64,000 nt of DNA from Mariniradius saccharolyticus AK6 (GTDB taxonomy: Bacteria > Bacteroidota > Bacteroidia > Cytophagales > Cyclobacteriaceae). Under the pieces are notes generated by a model that was not told where the DNA came from, searched no databases, and saw only the letters and a list, made by a program, of their open reading frames with translations. The stretch spans positions 1 through 64,000 of the forward strand of contig NZ_AMZY02000005.1 in assembly GCF_000330725.2 (NCBI RefSeq). Reading direction: 5' to 3'. Of the stretch, positions 9,302-16,999 are shown piece after piece (position 1 is the stretch's first letter; each line of letters opens with the position of its first letter). The position numbers and the translations under genes were made by a program.

Positions 9302-9319
9302 CCCATGCATTTAGATCGA
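9302..9319. repeat. 18-bp repeat shared with the integrase upstream region
   Basis: cccatgcatttagatcga occurs here and at 55327-55344 in the same orientation. This copy lies between the LuxR-type gene and a terminator; the other lies between attR and the integrase. Its role is unknown. Confidence 0.6.
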
Positions 9320-9336
9320 CTATGATTGAGGACAGG

Positions 9337-9364
9337 TCCCCCTCTGCCGGGAGGGGGGATTTTT
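9337..9364 (+). terminator. Rho-independent terminator after the early regulators
   Basis: GC-rich stem tccccctc (9337-9344) and gagggggga (9351-9359) with loop tgccgg, followed by TTTTT. It separates the regulator genes from the replication cluster. Confidence 0.65.
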
Positions 9365-9387
9365 CAAAAACCTTTAACCCCTTACCC

Positions 9388-9621
9388 ATGAACACCGAAA
9401 TCGCAAAACTCCACGCCCAGGCGCTTTCCAACAAGCGGAAATGGCTACAGGAAAGAAAAAACCTGGGAATGCTACTCGCGCTCCGGACTGATTGGATGGT
9501 GCTCAAGTTTACCAGGCTAGAGCAATCCCTTCGGGAACAGATGTACCTCATTGCCGATACCGAGATATCCAATAATCAGCTTTACCATGATCTTGATCTT
9601 ATCCAACAGCAGGGCGCATGA
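9388..9621 (+). CDS. Hypothetical early protein
   Basis: 77 aa from ATG 9388; a longer frame from 9322 would run through the terminator. It is predicted mostly alpha-helical with Gln/Arg/Lys-rich segments (LHAQALSNKRKWLQERKNLG) and no recognised motif. It overlaps the next small gene and precedes the primase/helicase, so a role in replication or early takeover is possible but not shown. Confidence 0.6.
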   Translation: MNTEIAKLHAQALSNKRKWLQERKNLGMLLALRTDWMVLKFTRLEQSLREQMYLIADTEISNNQLYHDLDLIQQQGA

Positions 9622-9805
9622 GTACCTCGCCACCATCCAGTTTATCCAGGATGAAATGATGGCCAGCCGCAAGGAACTGGCGGAAGAGAAAGGGAAGGAT
9701 CCTGAGCTCCAAGATGCCAAAAAGATCCAAACCCTAGAGCACGAGATCGAGCTGCTCGAAATCGGCGTCGATCGCTACCAAAGCAAAGTAAACCTCCTCA
9801 AGTAA
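9587..9805 (+). CDS. Hypothetical coiled-coil early protein
   Basis: 72 aa from ATG 9587 (an ATG at 9551 is possible but overlaps the previous gene by 71 bp). The C-terminal half is a Glu/Lys/Leu-rich helix (DAKKIQTLEHEIELLEIGVD) likely to form a coiled coil. No family recognised. It abuts the next gene by one base. Confidence 0.55.
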   Translation: MILILSNSRAHEYLATIQFIQDEMMASRKELAEEKGKDPELQDAKKIQTLEHEIELLEIGVDRYQSKVNLLK

Positions 9806-9806
9806 G

Positions 9807-10121
9807 ATGCAGGCAACAATCAAAAAAGGCACCACCCACGACCAGATAGGGTGTAGCCAAGAGTACTTCGACAGATACCTCAAAGGCAAAAAACTCAACA
9901 TCGTCTATGAAAGCAATTCAGGTTACATCCGGGTCATCGACCAAAAAGGCGAAGAATGGGGCCTCTTCAAAGCCCAATACGTCAGGGAAAAGCAGAAAGG
10001 AAAAGCGCTACCAAAAAGCGAAATACCTCAAAAGCAGACTGGTTCACCTGGTTCGGGTCGACATCCCAAACCGGACTATTCATGGGCCATTCCGGTCGAT
10101 AGAGGAAGTGCCGACGCCTGA
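9807..10121 (+). CDS. Hypothetical early protein
   Basis: 104 aa. The N-terminus (QATIKKGTTHDQIGCSQEYF) and the middle (GYIRVIDQKGEEWGLFKAQY) look like a compact folded domain; the last 35 residues are Gly/Pro/Ser-rich. A second open frame overlaps from 9907 to 10185 and looks more protein-like than this one at its C-terminal end, so the boundary between the two is uncertain. Confidence 0.55.
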   Translation: MQATIKKGTTHDQIGCSQEYFDRYLKGKKLNIVYESNSGYIRVIDQKGEEWGLFKAQYVREKQKGKALPKSEIPQKQTGSPGSGRHPKPDYSWAIPVDRGSADA

Positions 10122-10185
10122 GCGGTACTACTTCCGCCAACTGATCAAAATGGGCTTCAACAGCCAGCTATCACTTTTTGACTGA
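9907..10185 (+). CDS. Overlapping hypothetical ORF
   Basis: 92 aa in another frame than 9807-10121. Its basic C-terminal part (KYLKSRLVHLVRVDIPNRTI ... RYYFRQLIKMGFNSQLSLFD) reads as plausible protein and ends 20 bp before the primase/helicase. It may be an independent overlapping gene, or the true continuation of the preceding gene after a frameshift. There is no internal ATG nearer to the protein-like part than 9907. Confidence 0.4.
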   Translation: MKAIQVTSGSSTKKAKNGASSKPNTSGKSRKEKRYQKAKYLKSRLVHLVRVDIPNRTIHGPFRSIEEVPTPERYYFRQLIKMGFNSQLSLFD

Positions 10186-10205
10186 CCGATTAACCCCTTA
10201 CCCGA

Positions 10206-13112
10206 ATGTTCATAGACCAGCAGCGCCTTCTCGATGAAACGGATGGCGGACTCAAAATTATCCTCTATTACTATCCCCAGGCTGCAGTGGCCATTGACAA
10301 CCACCGCAAGAAATTCAAGCTGCGGGATACGGAGAAAACCGCTTCGGCCACTCTCAAGCGCCTACCTGACGGCACCTATGTCGTCACTGACTTTGGCGGA
10401 GACCAAAAGCCCAAAAACGGCATCCACATCTGCATGGAGGAAGAGGCGCTGGAATTCAAGGATGCACTGCAGGTGCTGGGCTCACGATATGGGATTTCCG
10501 GGGAAGACAACAGTTTTGAGCTGCTCAAGCCGCTGATCAGCAAGAGACCGGCTGAGACCAACGAAAATGAAGGCGAGTGGTTCTTCGAGGTACGCGAGGG
10601 ATTCACCGAGCTGGAGATCAAGACCGTGCTGGCTGAAAAGGCGATCCCGATGAAGTCTACACCTGCCGGCAAGATCATCGATGAGGACAAAATCCAGAAG
10701 GTATTCCGGAAGTATAATTTTTACTCGCTGATCAGCTACAGCATTGTGAAAAACCGCGAGGTGATCACGATAGCAGCGACCGACACCTATCCCATCATGA
10801 TGTGGGACGAAGGCAAATTCAAAAAAATCTACCAGCCACTCAGTCCGGACAAGAGCCGCCGATTCATGTACTACGGCAAGCGGGATGCGGAATTCCTGCA
10901 CGGCTATGAAGCCTGCCTGCAGGCGCATGCCAAGCTCAATGAAGGCGGAGAAGATATTGATACCGACACCGGGGAAATCAAAAACAGCAAGGAAAACAAG
11001 TTGCCTGAGATCATCTACTGCTCAGGCGGATCGGACGGGATGAACCTCGCCATGATCGGCTATGAGGTAGTCTGGGGCAATTCGGAGACCGCTACGCTAT
11101 CCAAAAAGCAATTCAATGCATTGGCCAAGTTGGCGGACCGGGTGATGAACATGCCCGACATCGACACGACGGGCAAAAAGGAAGCGCACCGCCTGGCCAT
11201 GGAGCATCTCGAGCTCTACACGATCGTTCTACCCGAGGAGCTGAAGGATAAGCCCGACCGCCGCGGCAATCCCTCCAAGGATGTGCGCGACTACCTGAAA
11301 TGGCACGGGCCATGGGATTTCAAAAACCTTGTCGCCACAGCGCTGCCCTACCAGTTTTGGGAGGCCTACTACACCGAGACAAAGTCCGGCTCCATCAAAA
11401 AGGCCTATAACGTCAAGAATACCAGGATGTACAATTTCCTGGGCAAAAATGGATTCTATCGCCTGCAGTCGGACAACGACAAGACGGGATGGATCTACAT
11501 CAAGGTCACGCACAACATCGTCCAAGAGATAAAAGCCAACGAGGTCAAGTCCTATATCAACGACTTTTTCAGAGACCGCTACATGGACGAGGAGCTGCGG
11601 GATACATTTTACCGCAGCACGCAAGTCAATGAAAGCTCGATGTCCAACCTGCCTTTAGTCGATATCGACTTCACCGATTACGACAAGCATACCCAGTATT
11701 TCTTTTTCCGAAACAGGACCGTGGAAGTCCGCGCCAACAGCATCCGGGATTACAAGCTCGGGGAGATCGACAAGTTTGTCTGGGAGGAGGAAGTGATCAA
11801 GCACCAGTTCAAGCTGCAGGAGCCGCATTTCCGCACTTCGAAGCGTGCCGATGGCAGCCTTGATATCGAGGTGCTGAAGCATGACAACATCTTCTTCAAC
11901 TTCCTGATCAATACCGCCCGGGTGCATTGGCGCAAGGAACTCGAGGAGGCTTTCGAAGGAGCTTCCGCACTCGAGGAAGCTGAGTACTTCAAGAAGCACC
12001 AATGGGATATCGCGGGGCCTAACTTGGACGAAGGGGAGATCCGTGAGCAAAAGAACCACTTGCTCAACCGCATCTATACCATCGGCTACCTGCTGCACCG
12101 GTACAAGGATCCATCACGGCCTTGGGCTGTCTTTGCCATGGACCACAGGATCGGCGGCGATGGAGAGTCGCACGGCGGATCCGGCAAGTCGCTTGCCTAC
12201 AAGGCTGTCCGGCTCTTTATGAAAGCCGTGTCGCTGGATGGACGCAATCCCAAGCTTACCGATGACCAATTCATCTACTCCAACGTCACGAAGCATACCG
12301 ACTTGATCCTGGTTGATGACTGTAATCAGTACCTCAACTTCCAGTTCTTCTTCGCGCCGCTAACTGGTGATCTGACCGTGAACCCGAAGCAGACACAGCG
12401 CTACGAGATCCCGTTCAAGGACGTGCCAAAATTTGTACTCACCTCCAATTTTGTCGTGCGCAACCTGGACAGCTCGACCGAGCGCCGCCTGATCTACTCG
12501 GTATTTTCCGACTACTACCACGAGAATTCCAACAACTTCTACAAGCAAGCCCGACAGCCCAAGGATGACTTTGGGAAGAATATCCTGGGCAATGAATTCA
12601 CCCAGGACGAGTGGAACGACTTCTACAACTTCATGCTGCAGTGCTGCCAGTTCTACATGCAGCATGAGAAGATCAATCCGCCGATGAACAATGTGGTGCA
12701 GCGAAACCTCATCAGCATCATGACAGAGCCTTTCCTAGAGTGGGCCGAGGTGTATTTCCACGAGGAAAACAACGGGCTCAACAACCTGGTCGTGAAGGCC
12801 GACGCCTTTGAGGATTACAAGAAGTACGCTAAGGTAACTTGGCAGATGCAGAAGTTCAGCAAGGCACTGAAGGCCTTCTGCGAGCTGAAGGGCTACGTGC
12901 TGGATCCCGAGGACTTGAAGAATTCCGACAAGCGCATCATCCGCAAGGTGACCCGTCCGGACGGCAGCTCCAAGTCCATGGAAATGATCTTCATCAAGAC
13001 TCACGGCCACTCGATCCCAGAGACAGCGGCCGCCCCTGAAGTACAGCCTCCCGGTGGGACTTTTGACTGGGAAAGCCACATGAACGAAGAGGACCTCGAA
13101 GCCAAATTCTAA
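10206..13112 (+). CDS. Phage primase / superfamily 3 helicase fusion
   Basis: 968 aa, the central replication protein. The first 100 residues resemble the nucleic-acid-binding N-terminus of phage primases without an obvious zinc CHC2 motif; a Toprim-like segment follows (EIIYCSGGSDGMNLAMIGYE, about residues 268-287). The C-terminal third is a helicase ATPase: Walker A GGSGKS near residue 658, Walker B ILVDDCN near 700, and a sensor-type Asn in VLTSNFVVR near 745, an order typical of SF3/D5-like helicases. It ends the first early segment and is followed by tiny genes. It would prime and unwind phage DNA; the GGTTACA array at 18.2 kb is a candidate origin for it. Confidence 0.8.
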   Translation: MFIDQQRLLDETDGGLKIILYYYPQAAVAIDNHRKKFKLRDTEKTASATLKRLPDGTYVVTDFGGDQKPKNGIHICMEEEALEFKDALQVLGSRYGISGEDNSFELLKPLISKRPAETNENEGEWFFEVREGFTELEIKTVLAEKAIPMKSTPAGKIIDEDKIQKVFRKYNFYSLISYSIVKNREVITIAATDTYPIMMWDEGKFKKIYQPLSPDKSRRFMYYGKRDAEFLHGYEACLQAHAKLNEGGEDIDTDTGEIKNSKENKLPEIIYCSGGSDGMNLAMIGYEVVWGNSETATLSKKQFNALAKLADRVMNMPDIDTTGKKEAHRLAMEHLELYTIVLPEELKDKPDRRGNPSKDVRDYLKWHGPWDFKNLVATALPYQFWEAYYTETKSGSIKKAYNVKNTRMYNFLGKNGFYRLQSDNDKTGWIYIKVTHNIVQEIKANEVKSYINDFFRDRYMDEELRDTFYRSTQVNESSMSNLPLVDIDFTDYDKHTQYFFFRNRTVEVRANSIRDYKLGEIDKFVWEEEVIKHQFKLQEPHFRTSKRADGSLDIEVLKHDNIFFNFLINTARVHWRKELEEAFEGASALEEAEYFKKHQWDIAGPNLDEGEIREQKNHLLNRIYTIGYLLHRYKDPSRPWAVFAMDHRIGGDGESHGGSGKSLAYKAVRLFMKAVSLDGRNPKLTDDQFIYSNVTKHTDLILVDDCNQYLNFQFFFAPLTGDLTVNPKQTQRYEIPFKDVPKFVLTSNFVVRNLDSSTERRLIYSVFSDYYHENSNNFYKQARQPKDDFGKNILGNEFTQDEWNDFYNFMLQCCQFYMQHEKINPPMNNVVQRNLISIMTEPFLEWAEVYFHEENNGLNNLVVKADAFEDYKKYAKVTWQMQKFSKALKAFCELKGYVLDPEDLKNSDKRIIRKVTRPDGSSKSMEMIFIKTHGHSIPETAAAPEVQPPGGTFDWESHMNEEDLEAKF

Positions 13113-13116
13113 GCAT

Positions 13117-13341
13117 ATGATCATCGAAACCGAAGTCAAAAAAGCACAAAGCATGCGCGAGCTGATGGATCCCATCACGATGCGCAGGAGGCTGGGGCTG
13201 GTGTACTACCAGCAACTCGAAGGCGGGGGCATCATCCCCAGGACTGTGTCGGCTGATACCGATGCGGAGCATGTCAAGACACTGATCTCCCAAGGGAGAC
13301 TGTATATACCAATTCAAACAATAATCGCTGAAACAAAATGA
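13117..13341 (+). CDS. Hypothetical small protein
   Basis: 74 aa, ATG 4 bp after the helicase stop. Mixed charged sequence with MRELMDPITMRRRLGLVYYQ and no recognised motif. Co-directional with, and 4 bp overlapping, the next gene. Confidence 0.6.
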   Translation: MIIETEVKKAQSMRELMDPITMRRRLGLVYYQQLEGGGIIPRTVSADTDAEHVKTLISQGRLYIPIQTIIAETK

Positions 13342-13640
13342 ATGACAAAAACCTCGTGACCGTGGAGCTGTCGCTGATCAAGATGATCAAAGACCTCCGT
13401 GATGAGCAGAAGAGATTCTTCCAGCTCACCGTCGATGCCAAAAAGACCAATCTGGCCCCACTGTGGGCAGAGCGGAAAAAGTGTCTGGAAACCTGCCGGC
13501 AGCTCGAAGGTGCCGTTGACCAGCACCTGGACAATATCCTGTCCGGACACGGCCTGCCGGCCGACCAAGCCCTCGAGCTGATGAAAGCACAGTTGGGTCT
13601 CTTTTCAGGAGAAACCAGGAAGGAGGTGAATCATGGCTAA
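13338..13640 (+). CDS. Hypothetical helical protein
   Basis: 100 aa, predicted alpha-helical, with SLIKMIKDLRDEQKRFFQL and a Cys/Arg-rich middle (ERKKCLETCRQLEGAVDQHL). Its last codons (KEVNHG) are encoded by the perfect Shine-Dalgarno sequence of the next gene at 13620-13629. Confidence 0.6.
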   Translation: MNDKNLVTVELSLIKMIKDLRDEQKRFFQLTVDAKKTNLAPLWAERKKCLETCRQLEGAVDQHLDNILSGHGLPADQALELMKAQLGLFSGETRKEVNHG

Positions 13641-13863
13641 GTATATAATGTGGAGAGCAAAAGACTTCAAATTCACCGTTTGCGATAGCCATGAAAAGCA
13701 TGCGGCAATTTTGATTGAATTTGATAACAAAGAAATGGAAATGGGATTTTCCGTGGACCTCGAAGACCTAAAAGGAATAATTGAAGTCCTCAACGATGTC
13801 AGGTTCGAAATGCAAACAAATGAAGAAGACAATTTCAAGGGAAAGGAGGATAACCGTGCTTAG
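13633..13863 (+). CDS. Hypothetical small protein with full-length Shine-Dalgarno
   Basis: 76 aa. Preceded by AAGGAGGTGA at 13620-13629, a complete complement of the usual 16S rRNA 3' tail, 3 nt before ATG 13633. The protein begins with a compact beta-rich stretch (YIMWRAKDFKFTVCDSHEKH) and ends acidic; no family recognised. It overlaps both neighbours. Confidence 0.6.
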   Translation: MAKYIMWRAKDFKFTVCDSHEKHAAILIEFDNKEMEMGFSVDLEDLKGIIEVLNDVRFEMQTNEEDNFKGKEDNRA

Positions 13864-14173
13864 TTACATCGAGATTTTAGTAAGCCTCATTTTGATGGCT
13901 GTGTTTTTCTTCGGGGTACAACGTTTGGTCAATGCCGTAAAAGATGAAGTTGAATCGAATAAAAAACTGTCTCACTCATTGGATCAGCTCTCCGAAGAGC
14001 TGAAAAAAAACAGTAAAGACTATTCTGAGCCTACGGGATGGAAGGAACTAGAAGACTTCGAGACCTCAGAGATATTTGAGGAGTTGAAGGATCGCTGGAT
14101 TTCAGCCCAAGCCAACTCGGATAAAAGCGTCCCATTTCTTGAATGGATTGCGAAGGAGGTGAATCATGGCTAA
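13856..14173 (+). CDS. Small membrane-anchored coiled-coil protein
   Basis: 105 aa from GTG 13856, chosen because GAAAGGAGGA lies at 13841-13850; a longer in-frame ATG at 13781 lacks such a site. The N-terminus is one membrane helix (IEILVSLILMAVFFFGVQRL) followed by a Ser/Lys/Glu-rich cytoplasmic or periplasmic helix. It resembles phage inner-membrane accessory proteins in layout only. It ends in KEVNHG, again overlapping the next gene's Shine-Dalgarno. Confidence 0.65.
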   Translation: MLSYIEILVSLILMAVFFFGVQRLVNAVKDEVESNKKLSHSLDQLSEELKKNSKDYSEPTGWKELEDFETSEIFEELKDRWISAQANSDKSVPFLEWIAKEVNHG

Positions 14174-14372
14174 GCGACTAGTAATGACTATCAAGGTCCA
14201 TATTGATACCAGGCGGGACAACAGGTTCACCATGGATATTCAGGGGAATAGGCAGATGCCAGCCCGGCAGCTATCAGAGGTTCTCTCTACACTATGCTCC
14301 GGTCTGGATCGAGAAGGCACCGTCTTCGAAGTACTGAAAATCAAATCAGAAAAGGAGGTGGTCAATGGCTAA
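14166..14372 (+). CDS. Hypothetical small protein
   Basis: 68 aa with ATG 14166 behind AAGGAGGTGA (14153-14162). The junction gaaggaggtgaatcatggct is the same as at 13619, so the start regions of these two genes are nearly identical although the proteins differ. Contains MTIKVHIDTRRDNRFTMDIQ; no family recognised. Confidence 0.6.
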   Translation: MAKRLVMTIKVHIDTRRDNRFTMDIQGNRQMPARQLSEVLSTLCSGLDREGTVFEVLKIKSEKEVVNG

Positions 14373-14661
14373 GCTAACCTACACCAAGATTTGCAACAAC
14401 GGTACCGGACGCTATGACCTGATGGTCAATCACAAGGTAAAGGAGCTGATCGACGGCCTTGGCATTGCATCTCTGCTGGTATTTCAGCATGAATGGAACC
14501 ACTGGAGCGCCGCCCAACCCAAGCGCAATGCCTTTCATTTTTGGAACGCATACCGGCTGAAGGTTGAGAAAGGCGTCGGTCAGATATGGAAGCACTTCTC
14601 GGGATCCGACCGTGACCCGGTCCTTATCTACGAAATCAGGGAGGAGGTGAGTAATGTGTAG
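14365..14661 (+). CDS. Hypothetical small protein
   Basis: 98 aa with ATG 14365 behind AAGGAGGTG (14352-14360). Aromatic-rich middle (VFQHEWNHWSAAQPKRNAFHF). The protein starts MAKLTYTKI, similar to the MAK starts of the genes at 13633 and 14166. Function unknown. Confidence 0.6.
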   Translation: MAKLTYTKICNNGTGRYDLMVNHKVKELIDGLGIASLLVFQHEWNHWSAAQPKRNAFHFWNAYRLKVEKGVGQIWKHFSGSDRDPVLIYEIREEVSNV

Positions 14662-15070
14662 CAAACCAAAAATTCACCGATTAAAAGTATGGCCGCTCTA
14701 TTTTGACGACATCGATTGTGAAAACAAGGGTTTCGAATTGAGGATCAACGATCGTGGATTTGAAATCGGTGATTACCTAGTCCTTCTAGAGTATCAACCA
14801 GCAAATGACGAATACACCGGCCGCGTAGCTGTGAGAACTGTGGACTATGTACTTGATAATCATCCGGGACTGGTTGATGGATACGTCGTCATGTCTATAT
14901 CCCGTCTCTACGGGGAAATGGATGAATGCCTCATTTGTGGGTGCACCGAGAACGATTGCCATCAGTGTATCGAAGAAACCGGCCAAGCTTGTTCCTGGGC
15001 TGATGATGATCACACTATTTGTTCGGCCTGTTTATTCAGCGATGAGGGAAAGGAGGTCACGAATGTTTGA
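14654..15070 (+). CDS. DUF3850-like / ASCH-type small protein with Cys cluster
   Basis: 138 aa, ATG 14654 behind GGAGGTGA (14643-14650). The first 80 residues (IHRLKVWPLYFDDIDCENKG, FELRINDRGFEIGDYLVLLE, VDYVLDN) resemble the DUF3850/ASCH RNA-binding-like fold found in many phages. The C-terminal part has a Cys/His cluster (DECLICGCTENDCHQCIEET then ACSWADDDHTICSACLF) likely to bind zinc. The combination suggests a nucleic-acid-binding protein; the assignment is from pattern recall. Confidence 0.6.
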   Translation: MCSKPKIHRLKVWPLYFDDIDCENKGFELRINDRGFEIGDYLVLLEYQPANDEYTGRVAVRTVDYVLDNHPGLVDGYVVMSISRLYGEMDECLICGCTENDCHQCIEETGQACSWADDDHTICSACLFSDEGKEVTNV

Positions 15071-15215
15071 ATCAATCGCCATCATCAACGTGATCCTTAT
15101 GATCGTCCTGATCCGGAGGCAGAACAGGCAGGGCCGCAATCTGCGGTATGTATCGGGGCGCATGCGTGAACTGATCAATCATTTCAGAAAGGAGGCAGGC
15201 CATGGAGGATCGTAG
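15063..15215 (+). CDS. Tiny membrane protein (50 aa)
   Basis: ATG 15063 behind AAGGAGGT at 15050-15057. The N-terminal 17 residues (MFESIAIINVILMIVLI) form a membrane helix, followed by a strongly basic tail (RRQNRQGRNLRYVSGRMREL). The longer frame starting at 14847 lies inside the previous gene and lacks the ribosome site. First of three consecutive tiny membrane proteins. Confidence 0.6.
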   Translation: MFESIAIINVILMIVLIRRQNRQGRNLRYVSGRMRELINHFRKEAGHGGS

Positions 15216-15294
15216 CCATCAAGTCTTCATTAAGGTGACTATCGTTGTGATAGTCATCTTTTGGGTATCTGTGTATCTACTCTTGACCGCCTGA
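15202..15294 (+). CDS. Tiny membrane protein (30 aa)
   Basis: ATG 15202 behind AAAGGAGG (15188-15195); TGA at 15292-15294. Sequence MEDRSHQVFIKV, then an uninterrupted hydrophobic helix TIVVIVIFWVSVYLLL ending TA. It overlaps the previous gene by 14 bp. Its size and single helix recall regulatory or superinfection-control micropeptides, but nothing identifies the target. Confidence 0.55.
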   Translation: MEDRSHQVFIKVTIVVIVIFWVSVYLLLTA

Positions 15295-15297
15295 GCC

Positions 15298-15426
15298 ATG
15301 CATACAGACACACTGATCCACATCGTCCTCGCATCCCAGGTACTGGCCAGTTTCGGCCTTCTGGCTTGCGTCATCATCTACCTGAGATTTGTAATCAAGA
15401 CAGATCGAAAAAGAGACAAATCATGA
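15298..15426 (+). CDS. Tiny membrane protein (42 aa)
   Basis: ATG 15298, stop TGA 15424-15426 overlapping the methyltransferase start (ATGA). One membrane helix (LIHIVLASQVLASFGLLACV IIYLRF) and a basic tail KTDRKRDKS. It has no strong Shine-Dalgarno, unlike the two before it; translation may be coupled to the gene ending at 15294. Confidence 0.5.
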   Translation: MHTDTLIHIVLASQVLASFGLLACVIIYLRFVIKTDRKRDKS

Positions 15427-16988
15427 AAAACACATATCTCACAGCCACAGACCAATTTTGCGGAGCGGGAGGAAGCTCCCAAGGTGCCCGCAAAGCTGGC
15501 GTGGAAGTCAAGCTCGCCCTGAATCATTGGAAGCTTGCCATCGAGACGCACAACAGCAACTTTCCTGATACCCTACATGATTGCACGGATATCAGCGCCT
15601 GCGATCCGAGGCGCTATCCCAGCACCAATATCCTTATCACTTCACCAGAATGCACGACACACAGCCCTGCAGGCGGCAATCGCCATCGAAAGGTGAAAGA
15701 AACGCTGGACCTATTTGACAAGGGATTGATCGATCCGGCCACTGAACGAAGCAGAGCTACAATGTGGGACGTATGCCGATTTGCAGAATACCACAATTAT
15801 GAGATCGTGGTTGCAGAAAACGTGGTCGAGGCCCGTACGCAGTGGGTACTTTTTGATGTATGGCTCGCGGCGATGCACCGCCTGGGATACAACCATAGGT
15901 GCCTATATCTGAACTCCATGCACTTCTGGCCTACACCACAGAGCCGGGATCGGATGTATGTCGTCTTTTGGAAGAAAGGCAACAAGGCACCCGATCTGGA
16001 TTACAGGCCGCTTGCCTATTGTCCGTGCTGCGGGAAGAATATACATGCCGTGCAGACTTGGAAGAATCCCGGAAAGAAGTTTGGAAAATACCGCTTCCAG
16101 TACGTCTATTCCTGCCCGGCAGATGGAACCGTCGTCGAGCCCTACTACTACGCAGCATTCAATGCGATCGATTGGAGCGACCTTGGTCAGCGCATCGGAG
16201 ACCGAAAGAAATCCCTTTCCCCCAATACCATCAAGCGCATCCAATGGGGCCTTGATCGGTACGGTGTGGATCCGCTCCTGATCCAAACCCGACAAGTCAG
16301 CGGAATCTCCGGCAGGGTGAGATCCGTTATGGACAATCCGATAGGCACCCAATGCACGGATGTGAGCCACTCGCTTGCCACGCCATTTGTGGTCAAGGGG
16401 GAGCATACTTCGCTACCAGGCTATGCCCGAAAGGTGACGGAGCCATTTATGACGCAGACGGTCCGACAGACTTCCGCCTTGGTAAGCCCTTGGATCATCG
16501 AGATGAATAAGACCGGCGAAGCCAAGCCAGCCACCGACCCTATGTCGACGATCACCGCAGGAGGTATCAACCATGCTATGATGGGAGTGCCGCTCATCGT
16601 GCAGAACAAAGGCAATTCAATGTCAAAACCAGCTACTTATGCAATGCCCGCCCAAACCAGTATGATCAACAATGGCATCGTGAGCCATGAGGCTTGGAGC
16701 AGCTTTATCCAGTATTACTACGGCCATCATCAAGCGTCCAAGTTGACAGAACCGATAGGGACTGTGAACACCCGCGACCGTTCCTACCTGGTCAACTACC
16801 AAAAACCGCGCTTGGAGGACTGCTTCTACCGCATGATCAAGGCCCATGAGGTCAAAGCTTCAATGGCATTCGAAAAGGACTACATCATCCTAGGGAGCCA
16901 GAAGGACCAAGTGAAACAGTGTGGCAACGCAGTCACGCCTCCCGTGCAGGAGTGGATCATCGGTCAATGTGTCAAATCTTTAACCTAA
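15423..16988 (+). CDS. C5-cytosine DNA methyltransferase
   Basis: 521 aa from ATG 15423 (the frame is open to 15261, but the upstream part belongs to the tiny genes). Motif I DQFCGAGGSSQG near residue 11; motif IV SPECTTHS with catalytic Cys77 (PEC instead of the common PPC); motif VI ENVVE; motif VIII QSRDRMYVVF; C-terminal motif X-like GNAVTPPVQEW. A CPCCGK...CP zinc ribbon sits in the target-recognition region, around residues 200-235. No restriction endonuclease is adjacent, so it is a solitary phage methylase that probably protects phage DNA from host restriction or marks sites for packaging or regulation. The recognition sequence is not predictable. Confidence 0.88.
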   Translation: MKNTYLTATDQFCGAGGSSQGARKAGVEVKLALNHWKLAIETHNSNFPDTLHDCTDISACDPRRYPSTNILITSPECTTHSPAGGNRHRKVKETLDLFDKGLIDPATERSRATMWDVCRFAEYHNYEIVVAENVVEARTQWVLFDVWLAAMHRLGYNHRCLYLNSMHFWPTPQSRDRMYVVFWKKGNKAPDLDYRPLAYCPCCGKNIHAVQTWKNPGKKFGKYRFQYVYSCPADGTVVEPYYYAAFNAIDWSDLGQRIGDRKKSLSPNTIKRIQWGLDRYGVDPLLIQTRQVSGISGRVRSVMDNPIGTQCTDVSHSLATPFVVKGEHTSLPGYARKVTEPFMTQTVRQTSALVSPWIIEMNKTGEAKPATDPMSTITAGGINHAMMGVPLIVQNKGNSMSKPATYAMPAQTSMINNGIVSHEAWSSFIQYYYGHHQASKLTEPIGTVNTRDRSYLVNYQKPRLEDCFYRMIKAHEVKASMAFEKDYIILGSQKDQVKQCGNAVTPPVQEWIIGQCVKSLT

Positions 16989-16999
16989 ACAACAATACA

